Source of the DNA: Agrilactobacillus composti DSM 18527 = JCM 14202
Lineage (GTDB): Bacteria; Bacillota; Bacilli; Lactobacillales; Lactobacillaceae
Direction: 5' to 3'
Assembly (NCBI RefSeq): GCF_001436375.1
Contig: NZ_AZGA01000087.1
Coordinates: forward strand, 82,298 to 146,297
DNA: 64,000 nt
Part shown: in pieces, positions 14,969 to 24,000 of the stretch
How positions within the stretch are numbered: position 1 is the first letter of the stretch
Layout: every line of letters begins with the position of its first letter
Made by a program: the position numbers and the translations under genes
Notes under the pieces: generated by a model
Told to the model about the DNA's origin: nothing
The model's input: the letters and a program-made list of their open reading frames with translations, nothing else
The model's database searches: none

Positions 14969-17166
14969 AATTTGATTCTCCTTTGAACCCAATTGGATAG
15001 CCAGGTTAATAGGGTAATGATGATCAAATAAATGATTGAGATGATTGCCCAGATTTTAAAACCTTCTAGATTACGGGCAATGATGATTTTCCCGGTTTGG
15101 GTCAATTCTAGTAAACCAATAACCGATAGAATGGAGGTATCCTTCAGGGTGATAATGAATTGATTGATAAACGATGGGATCATGATCCGAATACCCTGGG
15201 GTAAAATGACCTTGCCCATGGCTTTTCCAAAAGGTAGGCCTAAGCTGCGGGCGGCTTCCATCTGGCCGGGATCCACCGCTTCAATGCCCCCTTTGACAAA
15301 GGCCGCGGTATAGGCACCTTCGTTGAAGGTTAAGGTCAAGACACCTGCGATAAACGCCGGAATCTTTTGCCCGGTTAAACTAGGAATACCTGTATAAATG
15401 AATAGGGCTAAGACCAATAAAGGCAGGCCTCTAAAAATATAGATCAACGTGCTGGAAATACCTTGGCCCACTTTATTAGGGACCACACCCAACAAGCCCA
15501 CAATGATTCCAAAAAGGGTGGCGAAGATAATTGAAACAATTGTCAGCAAAATCGTTTCTTTAAAGCCGTCCCATAAAGCCCCTTTGTTCTGCTGAATCAG
15601 CCCAGTGAAACTACGGCTTTCGGTATCAGTTGTGGCGGCAGGTTGATTGGACTTGGCAACAGTTGAGGCTTTCGTACTTGTCCCCAGATACTTGGCCTTG
15701 ATTTTATCATAGGTGCCGTTAGCTTTTAGATCCTGATAACCCCTATTAAAGGCGGCAAGTAGGTCTTGGTTCACGCCCTTTTTAACGGCAAAACCGTAGC
15801 CAGCTTTATTAACGGGCTTGGTCACAATTTTAAGTTTGGTTCCCTGGCGAATGCCGTATTGCATGACCGGCTGATCTTCAAAACAAGCCGTGGAATTGCC
15901 CGTGACCACATCTTGATACATATTATCGGAATCATCGAAGGTCACGACTTTGAAGCCATACCTATTCTTAATACTATTGGCATAATCAGCGCCAACAGAA
16001 CCGGTTTTAACGGCAACTTTTTTACCATTTAACTGGGTTAATTGCTGAATATTACTTTTTTTAGCAACAGCCATGACCACGCCGGATTGGTAGTAGGCGG
16101 TGGAGAAATCGAATTTTTGTCGGCGCTCTGGGGTAATGGACATCCCAGCAATGACCCCATCGATTTGACCAGAATCCAGGGCTTGAACAGCTGCACTGAA
16201 GCCAATGGGTTTAATATTTACCTTAAATCCCTGTTCCTTAGCAATGGTACGCATTAAATCCATGTCAATGCCCACATATTGGTTTTGTTTATTGGCAAAT
16301 TCAAAGGGTGGGAAGGTGACATCGGTGCCAATATTAAAAGTTTTGCCAGCTACGGCTGGATTTGTTTTCGGGGTTGTTGTCGTTGTTTCCCCAGAACTAT
16401 TGGCACCCACATATTTTTTAACGATCTTATCATAGGTACCGTTGGCTTTTAATTTTTTGAAACCAGCATTAAATTTCTTAAGTAACGCTTGATTGGCATT
16501 TTTCTTAACCGCAAAGCCATAATAACCATTATTGGCCGGTTTGGTGGCTATTTTCAGACCTAAGCCTTGTTGAATCCCATATTGCATGACGGGCTGGTCT
16601 TCAAAACAAGCCACCGAGTTGCCAGTGGTGACGTCTTGGTACATATTGTTAGAGTCATCAAAGGTGACCGTTGTAAAACCGTATTTATCTTTGAGGCTAT
16701 TGGCATAAGTCGCGCCGGCAGTCCCAGTTTTTAGGGCCACCCGCTTACCTCGCAATTGGGACAAACTGGTGATGTCGCTATTCTTGGCGACGGCCATGAT
16801 GACACCAGTTTTGTAATAAGGGGTTGAAAAATCAAACTTGGCTTGCCGTTCCGGGGTAATGGTCATGCCGGCGATCACGCCATCAATTTGACCAGATTCC
16901 AGTGATTGGACAGCGGCATTAAAGCCTAAAGGTTTGATGTTAACTTTAAAGCCCTCTATTTTAGCGACGGCATTCATCAAATCCATGTCGATGCCTATGT
17001 ACTGGTTGCTTTTGTTAGCAAATTCAAAAGGTGGATAAGTGACGTCAGTCCCAATAGTATAAGTTTTTTCGGCAGCTTGTACCGGCGTTGCGTGAACCGC
17101 GAAAAAAGTTAAAAAACTCAATAGACACGTGATTAAACTTAATAAAAGTAATTTATGATGCTTCAT
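14965..17166 (-). CDS. glnP: Glutamine/glutamate ABC transporter: two receptor domains fused to permease
   Basis: 733 residues. Signal peptide (cut near VQAAEKTY), then two tandem solute-binding domains, each starting with the same pattern ([17 protein letters not shown] and [17 protein letters not shown]) at about 36-255 and 273-490, then a permease domain from about 515 with [15 protein letters not shown] and [23 protein letters not shown] as the EAA loop. Lactococcus GlnP is built the same way, working as a dimer with four receptors and two GlnQ. The two receptors here are about equally alike over their whole length, a clear internal duplication. Imports glutamine and probably glutamate or asparagine. 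Confidence 0.92.
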   Translation of the reverse strand: MKHHKLLLLSLITCLLSFLTFFAVHATPVQAAEKTYTIGTDVTYPPFEFANKSNQYIGIDMDLMNAVAKIEGFKVNIKPLGFNAAVQSLESGQIDGVIAGMTITPERQAKFDFSTPYYKTGVIMAVAKNSDITSLSQLRGKRVALKTGTAGATYANSLKDKYGFTTVTFDDSNNMYQDVTTGNSVACFEDQPVMQYGIQQGLGLKIATKPANNGYYGFAVKKNANQALLKKFNAGFKKLKANGTYDKIVKKYVGANSSGETTTTTPKTNPAVAGKTFNIGTDVTFPPFEFANKQNQYVGIDMDLMRTIAKEQGFKVNIKPIGFSAAVQALDSGQIDGVIAGMSITPERRQKFDFSTAYYQSGVVMAVAKKSNIQQLTQLNGKKVAVKTGSVGADYANSIKNRYGFKVVTFDDSDNMYQDVVTGNSTACFEDQPVMQYGIRQGTKLKIVTKPVNKAGYGFAVKKGVNQDLLAAFNRGYQDLKANGTYDKIKAKYLGTSTKASTVAKSNQPAATTDTESRSFTGLIQQNKGALWDGFKETILLTIVSIIFATLFGIIVGLLGVVPNKVGQGISSTLIYIFRGLPLLVLALFIYTGIPSLTGQKIPAFIAGVLTLTFNEGAYTAAFVKGGIEAVDPGQMEAARSLGLPFGKAMGKVILPQGIRIMIPSFINQFIITLKDTSILSVIGLLELTQTGKIIIARNLEGFKIWAIISIIYLIIITLLTWLSNWVQRRIKL

Positions 17167-17594
17167 AATTTCCCCTTCTTATCCCATATGTTATAAAAGC
17201 TGACAATTAATGCTTTGATAATAGCACTTAGAATGAGAAAAGTACAATAAATTCAGAAGAATATTTTAATGAAAACCTTTTATTTAAGGCTTAATTATCT
17301 ATTAATCCGCAATAAAAGGCGCTAATTGCGATTATTTATAAATGTTATATTTTATGACGTATTTTTTGTAGCGCGTCAAAAAATGATGAGACAGTCAACA
17401 TAATGGTTAATTGACTTAATATGTTTAGAGCTAAAGCTTTTTGTAAAGATTGACTTAGGGCTGCATTTAGGGTAAATTAACGATATATTATACAATAATC
17501 CTTCTAAATAGCCGTTAAATATGCATATAATCAGTTATTTATGCGCATTAAACAGATGCTATTCATTTTAAATAAAGTATATAAGGAGCCAATT
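17167..17594. promoter_or_regulatory. Divergent promoter region glnP / argJ
   Basis: A 428-base AT-rich stretch with no gene. Near argJ it contains ATGCATATAATCAG (17521-17534) and TTATTTATGCGCAT (17535-17548), imperfect mirror halves that could be arginine-repressor (ArgR) boxes. The match is by general pattern only. The argJ ribosome site AAGGAG is at 17582-17587. Confidence 0.4.
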
Positions 17595-18755
17595 ATGGGA
17601 CAAAACTTACCTAAAGGATTTCAATTTTTTTCTGATCATGTTGGTATCAAGGCTGATCAAAAGGATCTAGGCATTATAGTCGCAGAAAACGTTTGTCATG
17701 CGGCTGCTGTGTTCACAAAGAACAAACTATGTGGTGTTTCCATTCCAATCGGTCAAGAAAAGCTACACAATAACGAATTGCAAGCTATAGTTGTGACCAG
17801 CGGCATCGCCAATGTGGCAACCGGCGCGCAAGGCAGCGCCAATGCTGAAGCAATTTGTGCGGCCGTGGCTGAAGATTTAAAGATTGCTTCTCAAAACGTG
17901 TTACCCTCGGCCACTGGTGTGATTGGGCCGCAGTTGCCGATTGCAAAAATCTTACCAAAAATCCATCATATTTCTGCGAGTTTGACCTCGGATTACCACG
18001 ACTTTGTTAAAGCAATCTCCACAACGGATACTAAAATCAAGGCTCGATCAATCAAAATTGGGGATGCGACAATTTTAGCTGTGGGTAAAGGGTCGGGGAT
18101 GATCGAACCCAATATGGCGACAATGCTGGTTTATATGATGACGGACGCCAATATCGAGAAGAGCACGCTATACGCCATGCTCAAAGAAGCGGTCGATCAA
18201 TCCTTTAATGTCATGAGTGTCGATACGGACACAAGTACCAGTGACACCGTGGTACTAATGGCAAACGGTTTAGCTGGGGCAGTAGCACCTGGCGCTTTTC
18301 AGAACGGATTAAATGAAGTGACCCGGGCATTAGCTGAAGATATTGTGTCCGATGCAGAGGGCGCCACAAAAGTGATTGAGGTCAACGTTACAGGGTGGCA
18401 GGACAGTCAACAAGGCAAAATTATTGGTAAGGCGGTTGTAAATTCACCGTTGGTCAAAACGGCCATTAACGGCGCTGATCCAAACTGGGGTCGCTTGGTG
18501 ATGGCCATTGGTAAAACGCAAATAGTCGGTTTAAATTTCGAAAGCCTCAGCTTGAAATTTGGAGATTATTTAATTTTTGATCATGGCAATGAATATTCCA
18601 AGAACCTATTGAATATTGAGCAATATCTTAAAAACAACGAGAAAGTCAGCATCTACATCGATTTGGGGATGGCACCTGCCGCAGAAACGGTCAGTGTTTT
18701 GGGATGTGATTTATCAAAAGAGTATGTTGAAATTAACAGTGCTTATACCAGCTGA
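17595..18755 (+). CDS. argJ: Glutamate N-acetyltransferase / ornithine acetyltransferase ArgJ
   Basis: 386 residues from ATG 17595; the frame from 17541 lacks a ribosome site. ArgJ transfers acetyl between N-acetylornithine and glutamate in the cyclic arginine pathway. The precursor cleaves itself before the nucleophile threonine in NMATMLVYMM (Thr176 here); the oxyanion pair is in PSATGVIG, and the C-terminus EINSAYTS fits the family's N-x-x-Y-x-S/T end. The family's usual NSGNANACTG is TSGIANVATG here. It stands alone: no argC, argB or argD lies nearby, which is unusual because these normally form one operon. Confidence 0.9.
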   Translation: MGQNLPKGFQFFSDHVGIKADQKDLGIIVAENVCHAAAVFTKNKLCGVSIPIGQEKLHNNELQAIVVTSGIANVATGAQGSANAEAICAAVAEDLKIASQNVLPSATGVIGPQLPIAKILPKIHHISASLTSDYHDFVKAISTTDTKIKARSIKIGDATILAVGKGSGMIEPNMATMLVYMMTDANIEKSTLYAMLKEAVDQSFNVMSVDTDTSTSDTVVLMANGLAGAVAPGAFQNGLNEVTRALAEDIVSDAEGATKVIEVNVTGWQDSQQGKIIGKAVVNSPLVKTAINGADPNWGRLVMAIGKTQIVGLNFESLSLKFGDYLIFDHGNEYSKNLLNIEQYLKNNEKVSIYIDLGMAPAAETVSVLGCDLSKEYVEINSAYTS

Positions 18756-18814
18756 AATGAAATAATTGGGGAAAAGGCATGACGACAATAATTTATTGAA
18801 TTCAGCTCAAATAA

Positions 18815-18860
18815 AAACGAAGAATGGCTATTTTTGAGATAGCAATTCTTCGTTTTTTTA
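18815..18860 (+). terminator. argJ terminator
   Basis: CGAAGAATGGCTAT / ATAGCAATTCTTCG stem followed by TTTTTTT. Confidence 0.85.
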
Positions 18861-19042
18861 GAATATATTAGCTATTAAATATTTGGCACCACGCTTGCTG
18901 ACAGAAAGCTTCTGTTTGACTTCAAAAATACTAAATGGAATCTAAAGCAACCCATTTTCAAAAAAATAGCGTTTTTGGTATACTTTCAGTATGTTAAATA
19001 TGCTGATTATCTCAATCTAAGTCCGTTGGAGGCCACACTCGG

Positions 19043-19119
19043 TATTGGTGACGATAACTCAGTATTTGTGGCGCGCTGCGGCACAATCACACCATGAGGG
19101 CACGGTTGAGTTACCAATT
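19043..19119 (+). promoter_or_regulatory. Structured leader upstream of the broken gene
   Basis: ATTGG (19043-19047) and TAACTCA (19054-19060) pair with TGAGTTACCAAT (19108-19119), giving a 12-bp stem interrupted by one bulge and enclosing a GC-rich loop. Upstream a TATACT-like -10 lies near 18980. Function unknown; the rest of 18861-19167 shows no gene. Confidence 0.35.
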
Positions 19120-19167
19120 GCTATTTCTCTTTTGCACGTGAGTTTATTTTAGAAGGTGGGAATAATT

Positions 19168-19615
19168 ATGCTCAAAACAATCAAAATGGGTTTCGAAAAT
19201 ACAGAGGTTTTTGAATTACCTGCCGAGATCATTGATCTTCGCTTGACGCATATTACCGAATCGATTTATACTTCGCATTTCTCTGGCGCTCCAAATTATG
19301 AATCATTTGCCAAGGAAATCGGCGAAGGCTATGTGGGCTATCCGCAAAGACTGGTTTCCGATGATTGCACACCGAGCAATTCAAGCAGAACGGACAAAGA
19401 CTGAGGATACATTGGCGGCGCGGACATTGGCCGGCCTATATGTATTGGCTCAAGATGTCAAAGATTGGGTTGCCCAAGAATTAGGGGATGACGAGATTGT
19501 GCTGCAAATTGTAAAACGATTGACTGACCATTTTGCCCAAGGCACACCACCGGATCTGACGAACTTAGCGTTGATTGCCGAGGATGCACCAACTAAGGTG
19601 TTAGAGTTACCCTGG
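19168..19615 (+). pseudogene. Unrecognised gene, frameshifted and truncated by IscB copy 2
   Basis: ATG at 19168 after a GGTGGG site opens MLKTIKMGFENTEVFELP; this frame dies at 19404. A second frame, overlapping from about 19310, continues with a well-formed protein sequence (RTLAGLYVLAQDVKDWVAQE; ALIAEDAPTKVLELPWV) and runs into the IscB left end at 19616. The simplest reading is one gene with a frameshift near 19310-19380, then interrupted by the element. The family is not recognised; the acidic, helical second half has no membrane segment. Confidence 0.5.
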
Positions 19616-19936
19616 GTCAACCGTGACCCCTCACTAAAGTAAGGGGCTTGAAGTACTTGCTTCGAGTCTGGTTGTCTAGACTCAGTGTCTTTTAGGCACT
19701 ACGTTATCTTGGTGATCACACCTGGGAATGATACCCTAGTTCCCAGCTCTGTGCGGGCGCTGTAAACAGTCCTAAGGTCAATGGGACCGTCAACCCGTGA
19801 GAAAACTGCTGCTCGTCAGCGGTTAAGCCTTGATAACCTTGTCGAAGGGTACCCTCACGAACTCAAGTCTGATGAACTTGACGCCGTGGTCAGGTCACTT
19901 TACCTGACGAATAACACTCATCAGAAGGAGGGCATC
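19616..19936 (+). ncRNA. Omega RNA of IscB copy 2
   Basis: Same length and near-same sequence as 511-831, beginning with a CCCCTCACT / AGTAAGGGG hairpin. The hairpin at 19804-19824 (AACTGCTG, loop CTCGT, CAGCGGTT) corresponds to AATCAATG / CATTGATT in copy 1: three base pairs changed on both sides and one became a G-T wobble, so folding is conserved. The guide would come from host DNA at about 19600-19615. Confidence 0.75.
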
Positions 19937-21244
19937 ATGCAAAATCGCGTATTTGTCATCAATCGCCAGGGCGAGCCACTGATGCCCTGTAAACAACAAA
20001 AGTGTCGTAAGCTTTTACAGGCTGGCAGAGCCAAAGTTGTCAAGAAAGAACCTTTTACCATTCAACTATTGTTTGGCTCAACTGGTTATAGACAACCTGT
20101 CTCAATCGGTGTAGATTCTGGACAGCATCATATCGGTCTGGCTGTTACATCTCAGGATAAAGTCCTATTCCAAGGTGAGGTCAGCCTGCGCCAAGATGTG
20201 CATAAATTGCTGAATACTAGAAGAGACTATCGCCATGGCCGCCGGGCTCGTAATACCCGCTACCGACCGGCTCGTTTTCTGAACCGGGCCAAACCTACGG
20301 GCTGGTTACCCCCATCAGTCGCCAGTAAAGCCCAGCACAATATCCACTGGATCCAGCGCCTGCAAGCCGTCCTGCCAAAGGCAGAATTGCATATCGAAGT
20401 AGGTAAGTTTGACATGGCTAAGATGAAACAGCCAGGTATCACCGGCTTAGGCTATCAGCAAGGCGACTTATATGGCTATGAAACGGCTAAGCAGTATGTT
20501 TTAGACCGGGATAACTATACCTGTCAGATATGCCATGGCAAAACCAAAGACCCAAAACTAAAGATCCATCACATCATTTACCGCTCTACTGGGGGCACCA
20601 ACCAAGTGAGTAATCTGCTCACGGTGTGTGCTACTTGTCATACCCAGGCTAATCACCAGCCTGGTGGCAAGCTCTATGCCCTGCTGGCTAAGAAATTTCA
20701 AAGTTACCGTTCTCTAAAGGGCGCTACTTTTATGAACATCCTGCGCCGCCGGTTGTTCAAGGCTTTTCCAGAAGCCAGCTTTCAATATGGGGCCCAGACG
20801 ACTTTAGACCGAGCCAAGTTAGAGCTGCCAAAAGCCCATTACAATGACGCTGTAACTATCAGCGGCATCCAAAACATCGCGCAACAACCCACAGCTGTAG
20901 TGATATTCCACCAATTCCGCAAAAAGAAGCGCTCCCTGCACGAAGCAACTGCTCGTAAAGGTCGTAAAACACCCAATATTACGAGTAAACGTAATGATAA
21001 GAATACGAAATTTTCAAAAGGATTTTATCTCAATGACTATGTGCAATTACCTGGCGGGCAAAAAGGGAATATCAGCGGGTTCAGCGGCAAAACGACTTGT
21101 TATGTGAAAGATGGAGGCAACCACTATTTGACTATCGACCCAAAATATAAACAGGTCAATCTAAGCAAACTCAAAGTGATCCGGCACCAAAATAATTGGA
21201 ACGTTGCTGAGATCCGCACCGCAGTCTATACGATGGCGGGTTAA
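19937..21244 (+). CDS. iscB: IscB RNA-guided HNH/RuvC nuclease (complete)
   Basis: 435 residues from ATG 19937 with GGAGGG upstream; the longer open frame from 19781 is omega RNA. PLMP motif at 15-18, RuvC-I Asp60 in GVDSG, bridge helix about 95-118 (Arg-rich), RuvC-II Glu154 in HIEVGK, HNH about 191-240 with His211-His212 and zinc cysteines 196, 199, 231 and 234, RuvC-III His301/Asp304 in HYNDAVTIS. All catalytic residues are present, so both DNA strands could be cut. IscB is the ancestor-like relative of Cas9 and works with the upstream omega RNA. Confidence 0.93.
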   Translation: MQNRVFVINRQGEPLMPCKQQKCRKLLQAGRAKVVKKEPFTIQLLFGSTGYRQPVSIGVDSGQHHIGLAVTSQDKVLFQGEVSLRQDVHKLLNTRRDYRHGRRARNTRYRPARFLNRAKPTGWLPPSVASKAQHNIHWIQRLQAVLPKAELHIEVGKFDMAKMKQPGITGLGYQQGDLYGYETAKQYVLDRDNYTCQICHGKTKDPKLKIHHIIYRSTGGTNQVSNLLTVCATCHTQANHQPGGKLYALLAKKFQSYRSLKGATFMNILRRRLFKAFPEASFQYGAQTTLDRAKLELPKAHYNDAVTISGIQNIAQQPTAVVIFHQFRKKKRSLHEATARKGRKTPNITSKRNDKNTKFSKGFYLNDYVQLPGGQKGNISGFSGKTTCYVKDGGNHYLTIDPKYKQVNLSKLKVIRHQNNWNVAEIRTAVYTMAG

Positions 21245-21389
21245 CTTTCTACGAAAGTTAGTGCTATCCATCCCCTGGTTAAAACCAGAGGACTTCCGCA
21301 CAATTTTATTAAAAGCTTATAACCGGTTAGTTTTCAAATTTTCCATTAATTTAATAATAATTAAATTATTTATCTTTCGACCAAAACAA

Positions 21390-21434
21390 AATCGAAGAAT
21401 CACAATTTATTAACAGTGTAATTCCTCGATTATT
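21390..21434 (-). terminator. Terminator of the HTH-DUF2325 gene
   Basis: AATCGAAGAATCAC / GTGTAATTCCTCGATT imperfect stem; on the minus strand it is followed by a T-rich tract. Confidence 0.65.
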
Positions 21435-21447
21435 ATAATACAATTAT

Positions 21448-23115
21448 TTAAATTTCAGACGCTATATTCCGGTCTTTAAACAGGTCACTACGTTTATAAC
21501 TCTGCAATAGATTAATCTCAGTGGATGTTTTTGCAAAATAAATTGGTTTGTCTTTTACTTTGGAGTAGTCTTTGGCGACCCACATTTGTTGATGGGACAC
21601 TTCGGGGGTATAAACAACGATGAAATCAGCGTTATCAATATCACGTCGTAAACTATTAGATTGATTCTTTTTATCGTAATGCATAAAACTGCCGCCGCGT
21701 TCTTCAATGACACTCTTGAACTTATTACCAACACTCTTCATATAACCACCCACCAACAAGAAGACCTTGTCCGCAAATATTTTTTGCTTGGTAGGGCCTT
21801 TCTTTTTGATTTTCTTCGAGGCTGGTTTTTGAACGGCTGGGGTAGGAGTAGTCGTTTCAGAAGCTGGTTTCTTCTGGAAGAAAATAGATTGCCGTTTTTT
21901 GGCAGCCTCGGCGGAACTATACTTCCAACGAATCCGGGCGTCACTTTCTTTACCTTCATAATAGGCTAAATCTACGTAGTCGCCAGTGCTGATTCTATTT
22001 TTAAGAATATCAGTATCTTTGAAAACAATCGTGACCGGTAATTCATGCCGGTCATTTTTAAATTCCACCTCAAAACGCCGAATGTCAGAACGATAGCGAA
22101 CAGGTTTGAATGTCACTTCGCGAATATTAGAAGGTTGCGGATCCGATTTTTCCAGGGAAAACAGATAGCGCTTATCAGATGACGTTAAGTCACTGATTAA
22201 TTTGGCTTGCACCCAATCCCCATTTTCCAGCGGTGGATTCATTTGCCGGAGGATAACTTCCGGGATGCGAATTTCTTTATCGACCCAGCCACCAGATAGT
22301 CCCCGGCGGAAACGGCCAATAAATACTTTATGACCAGCTCGCCAACCAACTTTCAAGGTATCACTATCGGTTTCTTCAGGAACATTATCAACTGGTTCAG
22401 TTGGTGCTGCGACAGGTAATTTGGTCTGTACTGGTGTCGTTGCAACCGGTTCGGTTTCTGGCGTATCTTGTGCCGGCTTAACTTCAGACTTATCAGGTGA
22501 TTCAATATCAGCGACTGTCGCTGTTTCAGGTTGGATCGGTTTTTCAACAGGCGCTGGGGTAACTGTATTTTCTACTGGTTCTACTGGTGCACTATGAGTT
22601 GAAGTATTATCAGGTATAGCTTTCGTAACTTGTGGTACGTCGGTGATGAGATGTTGTGTCTCTACAAAATTAAGATCTGATATTTTCTTGAAAATCTTGA
22701 TGAATTTCTTTAACTCGGCTTCTTGGGCGTCCACGTTTTCTGGGGTCATATCTTGAGAAAGTCGGGTCGTTTGTTCTCTTAAAATGTCTAAAACCAGTTG
22801 TTTACTGTCTAAAGTTACACTGCCTGTAGCGGGTGTTGTTGCAGGTACTGACGTTGGTGTCGTTGTTGCTGGAGTGGACTTTGCCTGGATTTTTTTCACC
22901 GGTGTACTTGGTTGTGCCTGGGCCCGCAACTCAGCCAGGGGGATATTAAAATATTTAGCCAGAATGAATAGCTTATCATTTCTAGGGGTTCTTTTACCGC
23001 TTTCCCAGTCAAAATATGTGGAGTAGGCCACCCCAAGATCTTTAGCAGTTTGGGTTTTGGGAACGCCCTTAGCTGTTCGGGCTTGAATCAATATACGACT
23101 GATACCATTGGCCAT
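21448..23115 (-). CDS. HTH-DUF2325 protein with long Pro/Thr/Glu-rich linker
   Basis: 555 residues. N-terminal XRE helix-turn-helix (about 8-62: TAKDLGVAYSTYFDWESGKRTPR). A low-complexity Pro/Thr/Val/Glu linker (about 68-250) contains a short helical, acidic island (about 100-150). A central beta-rich region (about 253-405) carries GWRAGHKVFIGRFRRGLSGG and similar strands, and a Lys-rich hinge precedes the C-terminal DUF2325 domain (about 445-540: VFLLVGGYMKSVGNKFKSVIEERGG; NADFIVVYTPEVSHQQMWVA). DUF2325 proteins are of unknown function. The combination with a DNA-binding head suggests a regulator or nucleoid-associated factor. Good ribosome site AAGGAAGGTG. Confidence 0.75.
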   Translation of the reverse strand: MANGISRILIQARTAKGVPKTQTAKDLGVAYSTYFDWESGKRTPRNDKLFILAKYFNIPLAELRAQAQPSTPVKKIQAKSTPATTTPTSVPATTPATGSVTLDSKQLVLDILREQTTRLSQDMTPENVDAQEAELKKFIKIFKKISDLNFVETQHLITDVPQVTKAIPDNTSTHSAPVEPVENTVTPAPVEKPIQPETATVADIESPDKSEVKPAQDTPETEPVATTPVQTKLPVAAPTEPVDNVPEETDSDTLKVGWRAGHKVFIGRFRRGLSGGWVDKEIRIPEVILRQMNPPLENGDWVQAKLISDLTSSDKRYLFSLEKSDPQPSNIREVTFKPVRYRSDIRRFEVEFKNDRHELPVTIVFKDTDILKNRISTGDYVDLAYYEGKESDARIRWKYSSAEAAKKRQSIFFQKKPASETTTPTPAVQKPASKKIKKKGPTKQKIFADKVFLLVGGYMKSVGNKFKSVIEERGGSFMHYDKKNQSNSLRRDIDNADFIVVYTPEVSHQQMWVAKDYSKVKDKPIYFAKTSTEINLLQSYKRSDLFKDRNIASEI

Positions 23116-23209
23116 TTAATCACCTTCCTTAAATTTATGATATTACAAGTATATCATTTCAATAAATTGAACAAAACAAAACAGTAAGATTAATTTGACC
23201 GCTTTCTCA

Positions 23210-23238
23210 TTGACAGCTAATTTAAAACTTGATACGCT
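23210..23238 (+). promoter_or_regulatory. Promoter of the structured leader
   Basis: TTGACA (23210-23215), 17-base spacer, TACGCT (23233-23238). The start point near 23245 lies just before the outer stem of the leader RNA. Confidence 0.6.
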
Positions 23239-23247
23239 TACATTAGA

Positions 23248-23372
23248 GTGAGTACTTAATGATAAACCCAGCCAGGCTACTGGCTAACAACTTATTCACT
23301 TCTGAATAAACGCTGCTGGTTTGCCCGAGTATTAGGTATGTTAGTGAGTTAATACACATTAAGTACCCTCAT
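23248..23372 (+). ncRNA. Unassigned structured 5' leader (riboswitch-like)
   Basis: The ten-base arms GTACTTAATG (23252-23261) and CATTAAGTAC (23357-23366) close a domain of about 115 nt. Inside are GCCAG/CTGGC (23271-23284), TTATTCA/TGAATAA, and outer AAACCCAGC pairing with GCTGCTGGTTT: a multi-branched fold. It lies between a promoter and the ribosome site of the next gene, as riboswitches do. It does not match the consensus of FMN, TPP, SAM, purine, lysine, T-box, THF or yybP classes as I know them. Confidence 0.5.
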
Positions 23373-23435
23373 TTTCAATCACTACAGTTGTTTGTTGGGA
23401 GCAGCAATTTTGAGGACGGACAATAAAGGGAGGTT

Positions 23436-23819
23436 ATGATGATGCAGCTACTTTTTACGATTGTATTTTTAGCGATTGGGTTATTAGCCCTTGGTTATCT
23501 GGTCAAACTTGGGCATACAGCCTGGTTGATCCTTACCAAGAAACTAAATTCAGATGAGGCCCAATTATTTTACAGATCACTGGCTTACGGCGCCCTGGCG
23601 ATTATTGGCTTGGATGTCATGCAATATGTAATTGGTCTTGGGTCATATTTCTTCCAGTTTGGCTATACGCCATTGATCAGCACCTGGACGCAACTGGGTA
23701 TTTTGGGGATCAACGGGTCGGGCATGCTCCAATTCAATCGGCTATTATTCGATACCTTGATAATTGGTCTAATTTATACTTACCAAGTCCGGAAACAAAA
23801 GAAAGTTTTACAGCCATGA
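23436..23819 (+). CDS. Small membrane protein of unknown family
   Basis: About 125-127 residues; three consecutive ATG codons at 23436-23444, the last being best spaced from GGGAGG. Predicted helices at about 3-25 (very hydrophobic), 48-70, and 103-118, with a basic C-terminus QVRKQKKVLQP on the inside. No family recognised. It is the only gene behind the structured leader at 23248-23372, so whatever that RNA senses should relate to this protein. A terminator follows. Confidence 0.7.
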   Translation: MMMQLLFTIVFLAIGLLALGYLVKLGHTAWLILTKKLNSDEAQLFYRSLAYGALAIIGLDVMQYVIGLGSYFFQFGYTPLISTWTQLGILGINGSGMLQFNRLLFDTLIIGLIYTYQVRKQKKVLQP

Positions 23820-23858
23820 TCTAATCTAGGTCATTAGAACGACAGAACCATTGAAAAA

Positions 23859-23895
23859 TAACGGCGTTGCACATAGTGTAGCGTCGTTTTATATT
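23859..23895 (+). terminator. Terminator after the small membrane protein
   Basis: AACGGCGTTGCAC / GTGTAGCGTCGTT stem with three G-T pairs and a loop of three bases, followed by TTTATATT. Confidence 0.75.
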
Positions 23896-23934
23896 GCCAA
23901 TATCAAAAACCCTATGAATAATTTAATCTTCTCA

Positions 23935-23963
23935 TTGACATCTCATTTGTTACTTGTTATACT
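23935..23963 (+). promoter_or_regulatory. Strong sigma-A promoter of the metA-cysK leader
   Basis: Consensus TTGACA (23935-23940), exactly 17 bases, TATACT (23958-23963). The transcript would begin near 23970, leaving a leader of about 360 nt before metA. Confidence 0.8.
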
Positions 23964-24000
23964 TACCCCATCTTAAAAGAACGGAAAGGAGCGTTGCGTG

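Larger units (their letters stand above)
19616..21300 (+). mobile_element. IscB element, copy 2 (complete)
   Basis: Left end at 19616, where identity with copy 1 begins. It contains the 321-nt omega RNA, iscB, and a right end with two small hairpins after the stop (ACTTTC/GAAAGT at 21244-21258 and CCCTGGTT/AACCAG near 21272-21290). The right boundary is approximate because copy 1 lacks that part. No tnpA. Confidence 0.75.

Noticed and set aside
19132-19145. CACGTG at 19136 and near 17125 and 31103 as more parS sites
   Set aside because: Only the central six bases match; the flanking TGTT/AACA arms are missing.
19781-19936. An N-terminal extension of IscB copy 2 in the same open frame
   Set aside because: The stretch corresponds to omega RNA in both copies, has no ribosome site, and the PLMP start of the family lies at 19937.
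23248-23372. T-box or FMN-type identity for the leader before the small membrane protein
   Set aside because: No T-box AGGGTGGNACCGCG core and no RFN conserved blocks are present.
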